A stretch of DNA of 64,000 nucleotides from the NCBI GenBank assembly GCA_905160935.1, contig CAJHZI010000548.1, forward strand, positions 473,501 to 537,500, read 5' to 3'. The stretch comes from Enchytraeus crypticus (taxonomy: Eukaryota; Annelida; Clitellata; Enchytraeida; Enchytraeidae). Both the position numbers and the translations under genes were made by a program. Position 1 is the stretch's first letter. Each line of letters starts with the position of its first letter. The notes under the pieces are model-generated. The model made no database searches and was not told the origin of the DNA. It was given only the letters and a program-made list of their open reading frames with translations. Below, in pieces: positions 1-13,109 of the stretch.

Positions 1-255
1 TCTTTGCGCTATACGAGGGGGAGTTCAAAGTTAAACTGATCTTAGATGCGAGGACAAATTATAAAATGGATGGTTTGCTAACGGATGCAATAGAAGAAAA
101 AATACAAAGGAAAAGAGTTAGAGGAAGACCATGACATGGGATTTTGGATGATTTGATAACAAATTCATCTATAGAGATGAAAAGAAAAGTTGAGGATAGA
201 ATTGGTTGATAGAGTTATACGCCATGGACCAGCTTTGGGCCGTACACTAAAGGAA
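1..255 (+). mobile_element. Diverged LINE tail, K-R-G-R-G-R-P family
   Basis: The sequence follows the C-terminal tail seen at 55885 (basic G-R-P stretch, M-K-R-K-x-E-D-R, then a Y-x-x-W-x-C-like end) but has several stops. It runs off the left edge. Confidence 0.55.
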
Positions 256-350
256 TAAGATTTGAAGCTAAGGTTCAATGAATCTTTTTTAAATCAACCA
301 TGTCAATTCGCCTTGGCATTTAAGATATTAAGTATATTTTATGCGTACTG

Positions 351-354
<4 letters not shown>

Positions 355-413
<59 letters not shown>

Positions 414-487
414 ATACATGTACATATATATATACTGTATATAAATGTATATATATTTATACATGTATATACATGTACATGTATATA

Positions 488-531
<44 letters not shown>

Positions 532-560
532 TGTATATATATGTATATATATATATACAA
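355..560. repeat. (TA)n microsatellite with TACATG interruptions
   Basis: About 200 bp of alternating T and A with CTG and CATG breaks. Open frames over it (I-Y repeats) are artefacts. Confidence 0.95.
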
Positions 561-1680
561 TGTCATAGCTTTATTCTTCTATTCTAGCACCTTTTTTATT
601 TGCCAGTTACATTGTATTTTAATCTTTCCACTTTAAACTTTTTCACTCAGAGTCTTCTTCAATTCCTTGTTGAGGTTAATCCAGAAAACGATCCTTAGTT
701 AGAAGATAAATCCTGGTCTAATCCATCTAATTAGCCGCTGATGTCTCGTAGATTGCACCCGATGAATTTACGGCAACAGAGGCGTATCTGGTAAAGAAAG
801 TTTCAATCTATTTTTTGTCTACTGAAATGCATTTAACGGATCGCACAATTAGTTTGTGTCACGTTTATGGTGTGCCCGCCCGCCGAGGTTGGAAAAGAAC
901 TGAATCCCTTGTGAGTGGGACGTAATGATCTCCAGTCACATTCCATAGAAATGCCGGTGAATCTTTTAGCGGTTTAGTCCCGAGATTTCTTTCCTATATT
1001 GCGATTCTTTAAATAAACTATAAAAACAGCAGAACAGACTGCCAAATTCACAGTCATTGACTGTGCAAAGTGGGTATTGCGTTAAGAGCGGCTTCAAAAA
1101 CAGTTTACAGTTTATTTTTAACAATAACTAGCCATTAAACAATTTTTGCATTGACTGTCTAAAGACAAATTCTGCAAAAGAGTTTAGAGCAAATTTTACG
1201 ATTTGAAGGTAATGTCTTTGTGACTGGCTAATGTTTAGTTTATTCTTTATTAAATAAATAAATCGTAAGTTAATAATAAAGATCCTCTACTGTATAGTCT
1301 CGACGCTTTAACCGATGCGACATACGATTGAGTTTACCAGTATAATTGTTTACTAGATAGTGCATATAAATGAAACATTATTTAGTGTGAGATGTTGATG
1401 GATATTTTCTAAATAGTTACAGTCGATTTTATCTAAAGAATGAAACCAAATGCAAATAAAAAGATATTAGAAATAGAGAGAGTGATAGATATGCATAGTG
1501 AGGCCTAGCAAGAAATAGTTATTAAAAAGAAAATATGATTTGAAAATCCAGTTAGAATACTTGAGAGATACACTATCGGAAAGAGTAGAAAATCCACGTA
1601 ATTAAAGCTAGTAACAGAGATGAAATATAAACGATAGAGATTACTAAAGAAAACAAGAAGAGGAGCTAGAGAAAGAGAAG
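560..1680. other. No feature seen
   Basis: Unique AT-rich sequence with no supported exon or repeat. Confidence 0.5.
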
Positions 1681-1684
1681 AGAT

Positions 1685-1735
1685 CAAGAGAGAAAGAAAG
1701 AAAGAAGGAGAGAGAGAGAGGGAGAGAGAGAGTGA
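1685..1735. repeat. (GA)n-rich purine tract
   Basis: Imperfect GAAA and GA repeats on the plus strand. Confidence 0.85.
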
Positions 1736-1949
1736 ACGCGATAAAGAGAAATAGAAGTAAGGCCGGAGAGTGACGTAACAAATGTTCTGAGTGCGACAAT
1801 TATTATCAGTGACGCCACGTCGAGAATGCGGAACAAGAACTTCTGATAAAATATACGAGAGAATCCAAACTGTTTTATGATCGCTTTGATGCAGCGATAC
1901 CACTGTTATAGTAATCAAAGCCGTGTAACGGAAACACTGCACTGCAGAA

Positions 1950-4040
1950 TCACGTCAATGAACCGAGATGACATTGTATCCGAAAATAAACATGACTGAT
2001 ATTACTTCTCGAACTATCTAGTATATATATCATTATGCTAATAAAAACTAAAGACATGAATCTAAAAGCATTATTTTAAATATATAATAGTAGTTTAGCT
2101 TACAGAGGACATACCACATTTAAATTTGCTTTAGGTAAAAAATATCACTTTGGACTTTAAAGGGCTTTCCTCGAAAAACATTTGTTTGCTTTTGATATTT
2201 GTTGCTATAAATTATACAATATCTTTGCCGCACCGTATGACATCTAACACAGTTTGACATTTTACGAAGTAGATATTAAAGTTGCCTTTTTCGTGTAAGA
2301 TTTAACTTCACTTTAAATTTAAATTTAACAATGACAAACGAATATAAATACCCTTCTTGCTTTTAAATTTATCCCGTTAAAACGGGATCCCGTTAAAACG
2401 TGAACCTAGCATAATAACTATTCGTGTTTATCAATTGTTATAAAATTTAAGTCTGAGAGTATACTTTATCAAGTTACAATATACTATATTATTAGAGGAA
2501 TCATCTAACTTCATAACATATATTAAGAGCAACTACAGGATGATGCTATTGATCATTACATTGGATTGCTTTTAAAATAGTATTTTATTATAATACTTAA
2601 TAAAAACTATATCCAAACCAGCGTTAGAAAGGGCATTCGGTTGGTGAGTGCCTAGGCTCTACAAATTGCTCCAAAAACTTAAACGAATGGATAAACTTAA
2701 AGACAGTCTATTTGTATCCTAAACTAGGATTTAAGTGAGGAAGATAATGATGATTCTATTTTAATACTTAACTCGAACGCGTTCAAGCATTAAAACGTTT
2801 CAAATAACTTCAATTCTGAGCTACTATATTTACTGAGATCATGCTAGGAGCATGGGACTCTACTTTCATGGACTCAGGTATTACCGGATCATTCAACGGG
2901 ATTTCATCCCCTCGTCTCGACTGTCTTTCATGTGTCGACAATCCTTAATGATGGCCGTCCCACTAAAAGCGAGGATTTTAGACGATTTTAATTTATCATG
3001 TAACTGACATCTGCGCACCCTGGTCAATCAACTGAGAAGTGAAACTGTCATAGACGGGTGTAAATATCTGGGGTTATGGGGAAGAGTTGGGGAATCTTCC
3101 CCGTGGGGAACCTTCTGAATCTCAATGGCATTTTTTTTCTTGTAAAGGGTTCTGCCTTGAGGCTTTAAACCTTTACACGTTCATAGATTAGCACTAGTGG
3201 CTCATTGCTTAGCATATTTGTAGCATATTATTATAATATTGCTTAGCATGTACTTAGCTCTTTGATTATCATATCGACTGCTACTTAGACTATTGGTGCT
3301 CGAAGATCTGAATAGTCACTGATGGATCCTTATGATCAAGAAACTGACGTTAAATCTGGTTGCAGGCTTTTAGTTGAAGAGTTGATTCCCTGTCCCTTTG
3401 CGAATTTCTCAGTTGGCACTACTTGTCCGACACCGAATAGACTAGAGTCGAGCTTCCATTTCCGAAATCGTTCGGCGAGCTTGTGGCAGATGTGAAATGA
3501 AGCTGAATGGAGGCGACTAAAAGATGACGAGAGGACAAGTAGGCTAAAGATTCTCTATCCCATTTTATATGATTCTAATATGCGACTCTCTATTTCTCTC
3601 ATATTCTGCAAAGTTTCAGGTCCGAGGTATGTATTCCTATTTACAGCCAGCCTTCACATTTCCCACTGTTTGAGATACAAGTATAGCGAATACAATCGTA
3701 AATATGTTAATTCATTTCCGGTTTCGTTGTTTCAGGATTCCTTTTGAAGACAGAGATTTAGACTTAAAATACAGTCAGTCGTAATGTTGCAGCCCTCAGC
3801 AAGTTCCCCTGTTAGTTTTTATTTCTCAAGAGAGCAGTTGGTGAGACCGTTGTGGGACGCGCTATGGATTCACATTGTAACAAGATTCTGTAGGAATTTC
3901 AGTCTGTACGGATGCCTAGCGAGAATGTTGAAAAATCCTGAATTAGTAAAAATATGTTGCAATCAACTATCGTAATATTATATTAAAGAAAAAGAGATCA
4001 ATGTAGAATAATGAATAATGAATATTAAAATAATGAATTG
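1950..4040. other. No clear feature
   Basis: Mostly unique AT-rich DNA. A possible 3' exon after GTTGTTTCAG at 3734 (I-P-F-E-D-R-D-L-D-L then stop) is too short to support. Confidence 0.4.
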
Positions 4041-4044
4041 CCCG

Positions 4045-4375
4045 GATTGATTGACTAATCGACCTATTGATTTATTCAATTTATTTGTCGATCGACTGAT
4101 TGATTGGATTATTGATCGATCGACTGATCGATTTTGATTGAATCATTGTTCGATTGACAATTGATTGATTGATTGAATCATTTATCGATCGACTGATTTA
4201 TTGATTGAGTCATTGATCGATTAACTGATTGATTGAATCATTGATTGATTGACTAATTGAATCATTGATCGATTGACTGATTGATTGATTGAATCATTGA
4301 TCTATCGACTGATTGATTGAATCATTGATCGATCGACTGATTGATTGAAACACTAATCCATCGTATGATTGATTG
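4045..4375 (+). repeat. GATT/GATC minisatellite
   Basis: About 330 bp of degenerate units such as TGATTGATTGAATCATTGAT and CGATCGACTGATTGATTGAA with a period near 28-36 bp. It is self-complementary in part (GATC, ATCGAT). Confidence 0.85.
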
Positions 4376-5429
4376 AATAGACCTAGAAACCTGTTGATGG
4401 TTTTTAGATTAGAGTCGTTGTTTTCGTCATTTTTTCTGCTGCAGTGTTTACATAAAAATCTTATGATTTATGTGAAGTACGGTATGAAGTATAAACACGA
4501 TTATCTCAAGAAAGATAAATTACAGGGAGGTTGTTGCGAACGCTATAAGGCGAGTGTCTGAAGTCTATTTATGACTCAAAAGATATTTTTATTTGAAAGA
4601 AGTGATATTTTTCGTTAGAATCTAAGCTCAAACCTAGTTTAACGTCAATTTCCTGGAGAGAACGCATGTCAGAGACTTTGAGAACACTGGATTTAATATT
4701 TTTCAAAAATATTTCTTTAAAGCTTTACTTCTATCTTTACTTTTAAAATATTTGTTGCAATGTCACAAATGGACCGTGCAAATACTGTTTAACAAAATTA
4801 TAAAAATGCTATCGAAATATGTGAACGACGAAGTGTTGAGAGCCGAACTTTATTCTACATAGCAGAAAGAATCACTGTATAAGATTAGATAATTAATTGT
4901 TTTAAATAATAGCAACTTAGAAATTAGGAAACAACTTGGATACTAAGATGATTGAGAGTTTAATTTCTATGTTTATTTGGTATATGACAAACTGATTATA
5001 AACAAGTTTATGCAGTATTTGTCTCGTGTTGCATTTACTACTCACAATCTACAGTACTTGTCGATGAGATGAATTTCCCGGTTCACGAGTCTCAGGAAAA
5101 TGAACGCAAATTTATGAGCGCTTTATAATATCCATTCATTGTAGCGAGGTTGCATTATTGCTGAGAAATGGCGCATTGAAGGAGCATTGAAATGCGGCCA
5201 GGCGTAATATAACTTTATAGATTCGAATCAGTCAGTCAAATGCAAACTATAACTTGGTGGTTGGGTGTTAACGGAAGGATTGATAAAGTAATGGATAAAG
5301 TCATTCATACGCTTAATATAATAGCAGAATTTACGATGCTATAGAAGGAGTAGTAGAGTTGTAAAGTATGATATAATGGAATGAAAAATAATGCTACAGT
5401 AAGAGCTTCGAAAATGTTATGAATAATAA

Positions 5430-5535
5430 TAATAATAATAATAAAGATTTAATGTCCGTTTCCTCATATAAGGATGTTGTTAAGAACGTCCCTCCATCGC
5501 ATGTCACTACAAATCGATTCACCCCAAACGATCTG
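5430..5535 (-). mobile_element. SINE 3' half with GAGGAAACGGACATTAAA-type tail
   Basis: The minus strand has TGTAGTGACATGCGATGG, GACGTTCTTAAC, GAGGAAACGGACATTAAATC and (TTA)n. Confidence 0.7.
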
Positions 5536-5887
5536 AAAAACATGTGTTGAAGAGAAAGAAAAAGATCTTAAACGGTGCGATTCAGTGAAAAGAAAATGGG
5601 TCCCGTAAAGTTTCGTAGTATTGCTGAAATTGAAGATAAAATATTGCAGAACTACATTTAGAAATAGCATATCAGGGTAGTAATAGCAATATTGATATCC
5701 AAACAGACCTACTAATTAAATATTACTAATAACCAATTACAATATTACAGAGCCGAAAACTCATGATTTCATAAAATTACAGATAATAGTGACGAAGTTA
5801 TGAATTTAAGGCAAATACGACATTAAAAATATGATATTACAGTATGATAATATATATGTATAAACTATAGATTCATGTGCATGTATA

Positions 5888-5891
5888 TATA

Positions 5892-5954
<63 letters not shown>

Positions 5955-5955
5955 G
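5888..5955. repeat. (TA)n microsatellite
   Basis: A nearly pure run of about 60 bp. Confidence 0.95.
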
Positions 5956-6019
5956 GCCCTACATGTATATATATACATATAAGTATATGTATATATATTT
6001 GTTAATTTATTTTATTATT

Positions 6020-6245
6020 ATTATTTTTTAAAAATTAAAATTATAAATGCCCTGGGCTGTAAAGGGCCCTGGGCTAAAAAATAAGATAAAAGATACTTTA
6101 CTTAATTAAAAGTTTAAAAAAAACGATTAAAATAATTCCTCTGCACTCTGTGAAGCCGCATTAGCCAAAGTGCCACTGAAGCAGACTGCATTGAATCGCT
6201 GGAGAGCAATAGACAGTCGCTGCCACAGAAAAGATTATATAAAAT
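6020..6245 (-). mobile_element. LINE 3' end, nuclease-domain family
   Basis: The minus strand repeats the last part of the element at 51125: [14 protein letters not shown], then the shared tail with the GCCCAGGGC pair and (ATT)n. It is 5' truncated and partly overlapped by AT-rich microsatellite DNA. Confidence 0.8.
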
Positions 6246-6305
6246 ATTGTATATAATTATTAAAAGATTATATATAATATTGTATAAAACTATTGTATAT
6301 AATAG

Positions 6306-6336
<31 letters not shown>

Positions 6337-6349
6337 AATAGCAAATATA

Positions 6350-7190
6350 ATATGTATTATACAGTGTTAGTGTTGAAAGGAAATTCAGGATAAGAAAGTG
6401 AAAAGAAAAATTGTAAAAAGCAGACCGAGTGACCAGAGCTGATTTTTCACGAACTTAAACCTTTCATTTGTTGAAGAGATCAGATCAGTAATTAGTGTGC
6501 TAATTGTGTACAATATTGATAAATAATATTCACATAAAACGCAGGGGAGCTTACAAAGTTTTGACTTAAAATACTTTTCGGAAATAGCTCTTGGATTTTC
6601 ACTGTGAATATTTATCTATTACATTATTATATATTTATCTATTATATTCTATTACATTACATCAACCACCAATTTGCACGGACTGTATTCAGAGCTCTAT
6701 TATAATATAATCAAAGTTATAACATTTTGTCGGTGTTTTAGTTTTCTGTAGAAAAGGTATTGTTACAGAATTTAGTTTTAAAAAGAGCAAACAGTACACA
6801 ACTACAACCAATGTAATTAGGAACAGTCTAAGCCACTATATAACATGACCGTGTAACGAATCATTTTCCAGCCTAACCCCTTAAAACCTTCCGAGAATGA
6901 AGTGCGAAGGTATCGCTAATCCTGTCACGAATTCCATAACGAGACGAAACAAAATAAAAAGAACAGCTGCAAGATATCGCTATGAACCTTCCTACGCTGA
7001 TGTGGGGGCTGTTATTTAGTGTTATTCGAGATCACAAAAAGATCTCAACATGGTTTCAGCACTTTTCTATCGCATATTTTATTCTACCTGTATTCATACT
7101 TTTGTAGGCCTACTACTTCTTTCATACCATATAATTAGGCGCACATTTATTAGGTACACTTTTATAGGCCTATATTATGTTGCTGAAGTC
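6350..7190. other. No feature seen
   Basis: AT-rich unique sequence. Confidence 0.4.
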
Positions 7191-7285
7191 ACAAGGAAAT
7201 GAAGAGGAAAGCGGAAGATAGAGAAGAGTTGAGGCGTTATATACCTTGGACTTGCCAGTAGGCAGTGCACTAAGAGAGATGTCAT
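7190..7285 (+). mobile_element. Short LINE tail, K-R-G-R-G-R-P family
   Basis: Matches the last part of the element at 55885: AAATGAAGAGGAAAGCGGAA, then TTGCCAGTAGGCAGTGCACT and a short GA tail. Confidence 0.7.
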
Positions 7286-7904
7286 GAGTTGATAGTAATA
7301 AATGTATCTGTAAATGTTTTTCTAGCATGAAAATAGTGAATAAAAATTACATTAGAATTTGAAATTAAGCTACACGCTCCTGTAGGGATATCACATGTGC
7401 TACTTTAATAATAATCTGTCCATAACTTTGAATTGTGTACATATTGGCCGTATTTTATTTTATTAAGTATATAATACTCAGCAAAACATAAGTTGATTAC
7501 TGTTATGATTATTAATTTCTAATACTATTATTCTTCGTTTATCACTATTACTATCGCTGTCTCCCATATTGGGTAAAAATTGCAGTATCTACAATTGGAT
7601 AGTTACTGTGTTCTACGCTAATGCAATCCAATTAACAAGAAAGGCTTTTAAGGATATTCTTACAAGAGTATCCATGGTCATAAGAAACTCCGTGTACTTT
7701 ACGCGATACAGTATGAATGTTGACGAACATAAAGCAATTTGACGTCGGTGGTATGCTTGAGTTAGCATGCTGTAGACTTACAGTAAATAACGTTTCTACA
7801 GTTGGCTGCGTCAGGGTTTTCATAAAGACTGGTTGAAGCGAATAGCCACTAACATTTCTTCAGACTATTCAGTATCAGTATCCTCCTCATTTCTTTTGCA
7901 GATT

Positions 7905-8010
7905 GGCTTGGGTGAATTGATCTATAGTGATTTGTGCTGTGGGGACGTCCCTGACATCATCCTTGGATGAGGAAACGGACGTAAAACCGTCATTATTGTT
8001 ATCATGTTAT
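7905..8010 (+). mobile_element. SINE 3' half with the conserved tail
   Basis: GGGGACGTCCCTGACATCAT followed by CCTTGGATGAGGAAACGGAC and a TTATTGTTATC end. Confidence 0.7.
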
Positions 8011-8279
8011 ATGAAATTCATCGATTATGAGTATACTGCTAAATTTCAACATTTGTCTAGGTATAGTAAAATGTCGAATAGGTTATCTGTTCTCAGCTTT
8101 ATTCAAATAAACAATTCAGTTACTGAAATAATTAAGCTGTAAGTACAATCAAACTCTTAATACTAATAGAAATTAACCATTAATTTTATAATTTTTACGA
8201 AATATTATATTTATTATATATAGAGTTACACACATAGAATATTCTCTTATATTTGCAATAGTGTACTCTATATAATAAT

Positions 8280-8480
8280 GAGTTAAGATTGTTCATACAG
8301 CGAACCTTTCCGGAATGCAAATGAACTATTCAATGGAATGGTTATAGAACCACACTTAAATGATCCTGATAAACTGCACCGGTTCATTCCTAATCCATGA
8401 CCAGGATTCGTGTTTATAGATGCCAGCCTGACAGAGTCCCGATGCCATTCACGCGACGTTCTAAGATCCATATTCACTCA
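8280..8480. other. Unassigned coding-like segment
   Basis: About 200 bp with balanced base composition that is open on the minus strand (M-N-M-D-L-R-T-S-R-E-W) and mostly open on the plus strand. No splice sites or family are recognised, so neither strand is assigned. Confidence 0.25.
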
Positions 8481-9289
8481 TCCGTAATTTGTGTAATTAA
8501 ACAAAATAATTCTATACCACTATAGAAAGGACTTCATGTAATTTTCTGGGAGGTTGTCAAATTATATTTTGAATATAGATGCTATACTAAGGTCAATGAA
8601 GAAGAAATCAACTGCTTACAATGCTTGTCCTAAAGGTGACTAAGCAACAAGTACAAAAGAAGCTGATCTCCTCACATCATCTTTGAATTTGTCAACCTCA
8701 TTGGTATTGTGTAAAACTAACCCTGATTAAAATCGTGATTAAATTCTAATGTATACTAGTTACCGTTAACTATTGTATTCCTGCTTATTTGCTCTTTCAT
8801 TCGGCCTATAAAGCAGTGATGCTGACATTGAAGTCAAGAATTATTGTCTAAAGAGTGAAAAAAATAGTTTGCCACTATGGACTCGTCATAAGACTCCTGA
8901 TATGACTCATGACAATACCACAGATAATGAGAGTAATTTTCCTATCATCCCCAAATCGTAAGAATTTACTAAACGCAAATTTCTATGCGGCAGTCGTTAG
9001 CGTTAATTACGGAGCAAGTAAAGAAATGAATTACGATCTTTTAAGTAGAAGAAAAACACTTGATAAACATTCTGCTGGCGATCAATTCAGCTGAGCATGT
9101 AGATGGGATTAGAGATAAAGTTAACACGCATTCAGGACAAGTGCATTTGTTAAGATGTGTAGAGGATTCAGTTATGCAGTCTAAAGGCCAAGATTAATGG
9201 TCGTCTTTACTTAGCTTGTCACGGGAACTTCCTGTTTCTATATCTTCCTTTCTCTCTTCTTGAATGTAACAGGCTCTCTCAAATTATTT

Positions 9290-9400
9290 CATCTCTCATT
9301 CGCTCTCTCTCTCTCGCTCTCTGTCCCGCTCTCTTTCTCTATCTCTTTCTTCGTTCTCCTTTTCTTTCATTTTATCATATCACTCTCTCTCTCTCTCTTT
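9290..9400. repeat. (CT)n-rich tract
   Basis: CTCTCTCT with TTT breaks. Confidence 0.85.
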
Positions 9401-9844
9401 CAATTAACAAGTAAAATCGTATAGATAGTCAATAGCCTTTCTCCAAGTAAATGTAAACCTAACAGATTAGATTCACAACATTCAACTCTTACTGTCTCTG
9501 CATTTCTTTCGTTATCTTTTCATTTTAAAATAAAATTAAAGATCTAATTGTCGAATATAGGTTTCACCGATTTTGCCAATTCCTGCATAAATTAAAGAAA
9601 ATTGACACATAATTTTGTTGTGACTCAGTTATTCAGAATTTTATTAAACCATTAAGTATAAGCATATTAATAGGTTAGTTTTCGCATCGTTATCAAACTA
9701 TAACGTAACATTGATTAAAATGTATAAACTTCAGTAATGCTTTAATTTATTAACTGGAGAAACTTAAAGCTAAATAATTAGCAAATATCAGTAATCGATC
9801 GTGAACAATTTTTCATGCACATTTTCAACAAATATTATTCTATT

Positions 9845-10110
9845 TTTCACTGGACTGGTTTTCTAGAATTTTCATTCTGTACAATTTCTGGACTCATTTG
9901 TTCGTCAGCTTGGATTTGATTCAATAATACTCGATGTTGTTGCTTATTTTTCACTTCAACCTTTTTATTTTTTTCATGTCATAATAAACAACACATGCAG
10001 CATACTAAATTAGAAACTAAACAAATAATCAGGAAGAGAGTTAACACAAAAGTACCTAATATCTGTGACTACCGTAGCACTTTAATTGTTGTTGTTTGTT
10101 ATTCATAGCT
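9845..10110 (+). repeat. Same interspersed repeat, interrupted copy
   Basis: GACTGGTTTTCTAGAATTTT, then GGATTTGATTCAATAATACT, CGATGTTGTTGC and later CGTAGCACTTTAATTGTTGT. Confidence 0.5.
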
Positions 10111-10264
10111 ATAGTTAGTATTTCTAAAAATGACTATTAGCACAGAAGACAAAATTTTTTCCTTTGGCATTTGACATTATCGTGTAATATATGCAATAAT
10201 GTATATTATCTCCATTATCAATATACTTTCCATTATCGGCATCTTTCTATATTTCAAGCTTTTT

Positions 10265-10570
10265 CTTCCGGACAACATTCAGCGTTTATTCACCTCTCTT
10301 TGGACGGATCTTCCGGCAGGATTTACAACAAGACCTGGAGTAGCTGACTCCGGTACCGCGGGTTTCATTCAACATTTGTCACTCGGGCCCCTGCAACAAC
10401 TTGTCCTTGTCTCTGATCCAGCCCTCCTATGGGTGCAGTAACTAACTGCCGCACACTGGAAGAAACGAATGTTCCCACTTCACAATCCAGCTATGCTGGA
10501 ACACGTTCTTAATCACACACACATTTCACGCCTTCTATAGTTTTCTGGACGGCGTAGCCTTTCTGACTTG
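10265..10570. other. GC-richer island without a recognised gene
   Basis: About 300 bp much richer in G and C than its surroundings. The plus frame runs with two internal stops (for example A-H-W-K-K-R-M-F-P-L-H-N). It may be a decayed exon or a transposon piece. Confidence 0.3.
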
Positions 10571-11499
10571 CACGAAGCCGTTTTTAGATTGGTATTATTC
10601 AAAGTAGAAACGGGGGATTAGGTTTAGATAGTTCTTTAAAACTGGAACCCCTTCTAGAGGAGCGGTGTAAAATGAACGAAAATATCATTTTATTAAGTCC
10701 CGAATTTAATGTACAAGCGTAACTGAAACCAATCAGTATATATTATTAAAGTTAATATTTAACAATGGATTAAAGAATATTGCGATGATAAAATAATGCT
10801 CATTTATTGCTACTTAACATCATGGCATGCCTGTAGCATTCTTTATAGAGAGGCGTCTTGAAATTATACTAAGCGTATTGCAATTAACGGATTAATAATT
10901 GAGTGAATGAATAAGTGCTTTATTAATTGATTGATTGATTGACTTATTTATTGATGGTTATTTCTCCTGACCCAGTAAATATGGACTGATCAACTTCCTA
11001 TTGACGGCAATTTAGTTTTTATAAAATCTGTTTTGATCGAATTATTAGCAGAACGTTTTATTGCAGATTAGGAGAAATTTTGAGAAGAGATCGATCTTAA
11101 ATTGCAAGGCCTAGTGTGAGTCTTAAAAGCGTATAATGAAGAAGGCAATGGAAGAATACTTTAGGGTTAGAAGATGAATAAAAATATTTGTCAGAAGTCA
11201 GCACAATTATGTCGTCATTTAATTAAATCAATAGTATATTTCTCGCAACGAGCCATACATGTTAATATTAATGGTCATATTTACTAGTGAGATAATTAGT
11301 GCTCTTTTAAATTCAGTTGTTCTCATTCAATTATCAGAAAGTTACTTGCTATTTGAAGAGTTCAATAGGCGCAATCAAGGCAATAGGTTAAGGATATAAT
11401 AGACTGTATTCATTTTTATGGAAAACTCAATTAAGTGATAAATTTCTAGAAGTAAAGCAGCTCATAAATCAACTTCCCTCTATTTAGAATAACACATAA

Positions 11500-11742
11500 T
11501 AACACACATTATAGTGTAATGATCAACTATGTTGACATCTATCACTTTTAATACCACATGTTACATCCGTTAGGCAATTTAGTCCAATTTCCATGTAGCC
11601 AGTCCAGTGAATGTCCGAGATTTTACTCTCAGCTCAGAGCGGCTGGGATTCGAACCCACGAGAGTTCGATTCACCTCAGGGTCTGTCATTTAAAACTTCA
11701 TGACGTTATCTACACCCTTAACCATTGCGCTATTGAGACATT
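11500..11742 (-). mobile_element. tRNA-derived SINE, family B (near complete)
   Basis: The minus strand starts GTCTCAATAGCGCAATGG (A box), carries a GGTTCGAATCC B box, then GGACATTCACTGGACTGGCT and ends with GATCATTACACTATAATGTG. Confidence 0.85.
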
Positions 11743-12315
11743 AAAAAAAATTGTTTATCACTAAAACCAAATTCTTTCGACAGAGTTAAATCCTTCGTGC
11801 CAGCTTGTTAGATGTCAGGCTTCACACTCTTAAAAGTATCCTGAACAAATTTATTTTAATTTTCTCACTATTGCTATGAGCAACAGACTTACCTTCGAGA
11901 TAGGTTTAATATACGGACCTTAATAGGGATTAGTCCATCTAGACCTAAATAGGAAATAGTTTATCTGCTTAGAAAGTTAAGAGAAATCTTTTTAGCTTAC
12001 ATATATTGATAATTGATGTGGCAATCAATTAAATTCCCGGCATTATTCTTTAAAGTTCGCAGTAAATGTGTCCAGATTTGGTGTTGCACAAAGCCGACCC
12101 GGGATATAGGCTCTCTGTTAATGGAGGCAAGGCATGGAAACAATTTAATCAACACTCGCTTTCAGACAGAGCAAGTGATGCTATAACGTTATGGTGGTAT
12201 TAGAGCATTCGACACAGTGCGCAGTGACGAAGCGTACCGTATAGATTGTGTAGATTATAGTATTAATTTTAATAATATTAAATATAGGCAAGCTAGAGCT
12301 ACTGGTTATAATGTA

Positions 12316-12350
<35 letters not shown>
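12316..12350. repeat. (GA)n microsatellite
   Basis: Pure GA repeat of about 34 bp. Confidence 0.95.
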
Positions 12351-12351
<1 letters not shown>

Positions 12352-12441
12352 CATGTTGAAAATAGTAAAAAGGTTTAGGAAAATTATAAAAAGGCAGTGC
12401 ACTAAGAATAATTAATCATTTTATCACTCATATATTATATA

Positions 12442-12678
12442 GAATGGCTCAAAAGCTGAGTGGCAACGTCATGACGTTTTAAATGATAGATCCTGAGGTG
12501 AATTGAACTCTCGTGGGTTCGAATCACGGCCGAGCTAATCTGAGAGTAAAATTTTCAGACATTCACTGGACTGGTTACACGGAATATGGACAAAATTGCC
12601 TAGCGGTTTAGACATGTATGTATTAAAAGTGAATATATCAACATAATTGATCATTTCACTGTAATGCGTGTTTAATTC
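12442..12678 (+). mobile_element. tRNA-derived SINE, family B (near complete)
   Basis: Same order as the copy at 11500: GTGGCAACGTCATGACG, B box GGTTCGAATC, CATTCACTGGACTGGTTACA and TTGATCATTTCACTG. Confidence 0.85.
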
Positions 12679-12956
12679 ACGTACTATATAGTTGTTAGAT
12701 ACTGAGCTACATTCAAGGTCGCTTTGATCCTTTCTGATATAGTGTCTAAGGGTAATATTTGCTCCACTTTGCTGGAAGGTACAATACTTGAATATACATC
12801 TTGTTATTAAAGATTAGTTAAAACATTATTTTAAGAAATAACAGTAACGTGCAAACAGTTTTATTTTAATTAATCATTATTGCGATGTGGTTTTAATATG
12901 TTGCATTTAAATTGTTTTGTTATAATTATGTAGTCACGAATTATAAGGGTAATTTA

Positions 12957-13105
12957 CCGACTTCGCCACTGGCTCCAGACTCGACTCGACCGACCGCGGA
13001 TCAGTATGTGCGGGGTTCAAATCCTGGGCTCGCCAGTCACTGACATCGCTTTCGAGTGAGAAAACTGACGTTAACCGTAGCTTCTGTTAGCTTTTTTAAG
13101 GTTAA
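12957..13105 (+). mobile_element. tRNA-derived SINE, family A
   Basis: Carries a B box (GGTTCAAATCC) after GCGGATCAGTATGTGCGG, then GTCACTGACATCGCTTTCGA and a GACGTTAACC tail. The head region is preceded by an inverted head sequence (CTTCGCCACTGGCTCCAG). Confidence 0.8.
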
Positions 13106-13109
13106 TTTT

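Noticed and set aside
339..568. Open frames rich in I and Y over (TA)n tracts (also at 20600, 27300, 35450, 39770, 43360, 60580)
   Set aside because: They are artefacts of alternating TA repeats, which contain no stop when read with TAC or CATG breaks.
4045..4375. CRISPR-like array
   Set aside because: Units are contiguous degenerate GATT/GATC repeats without spacers, in an animal genome.
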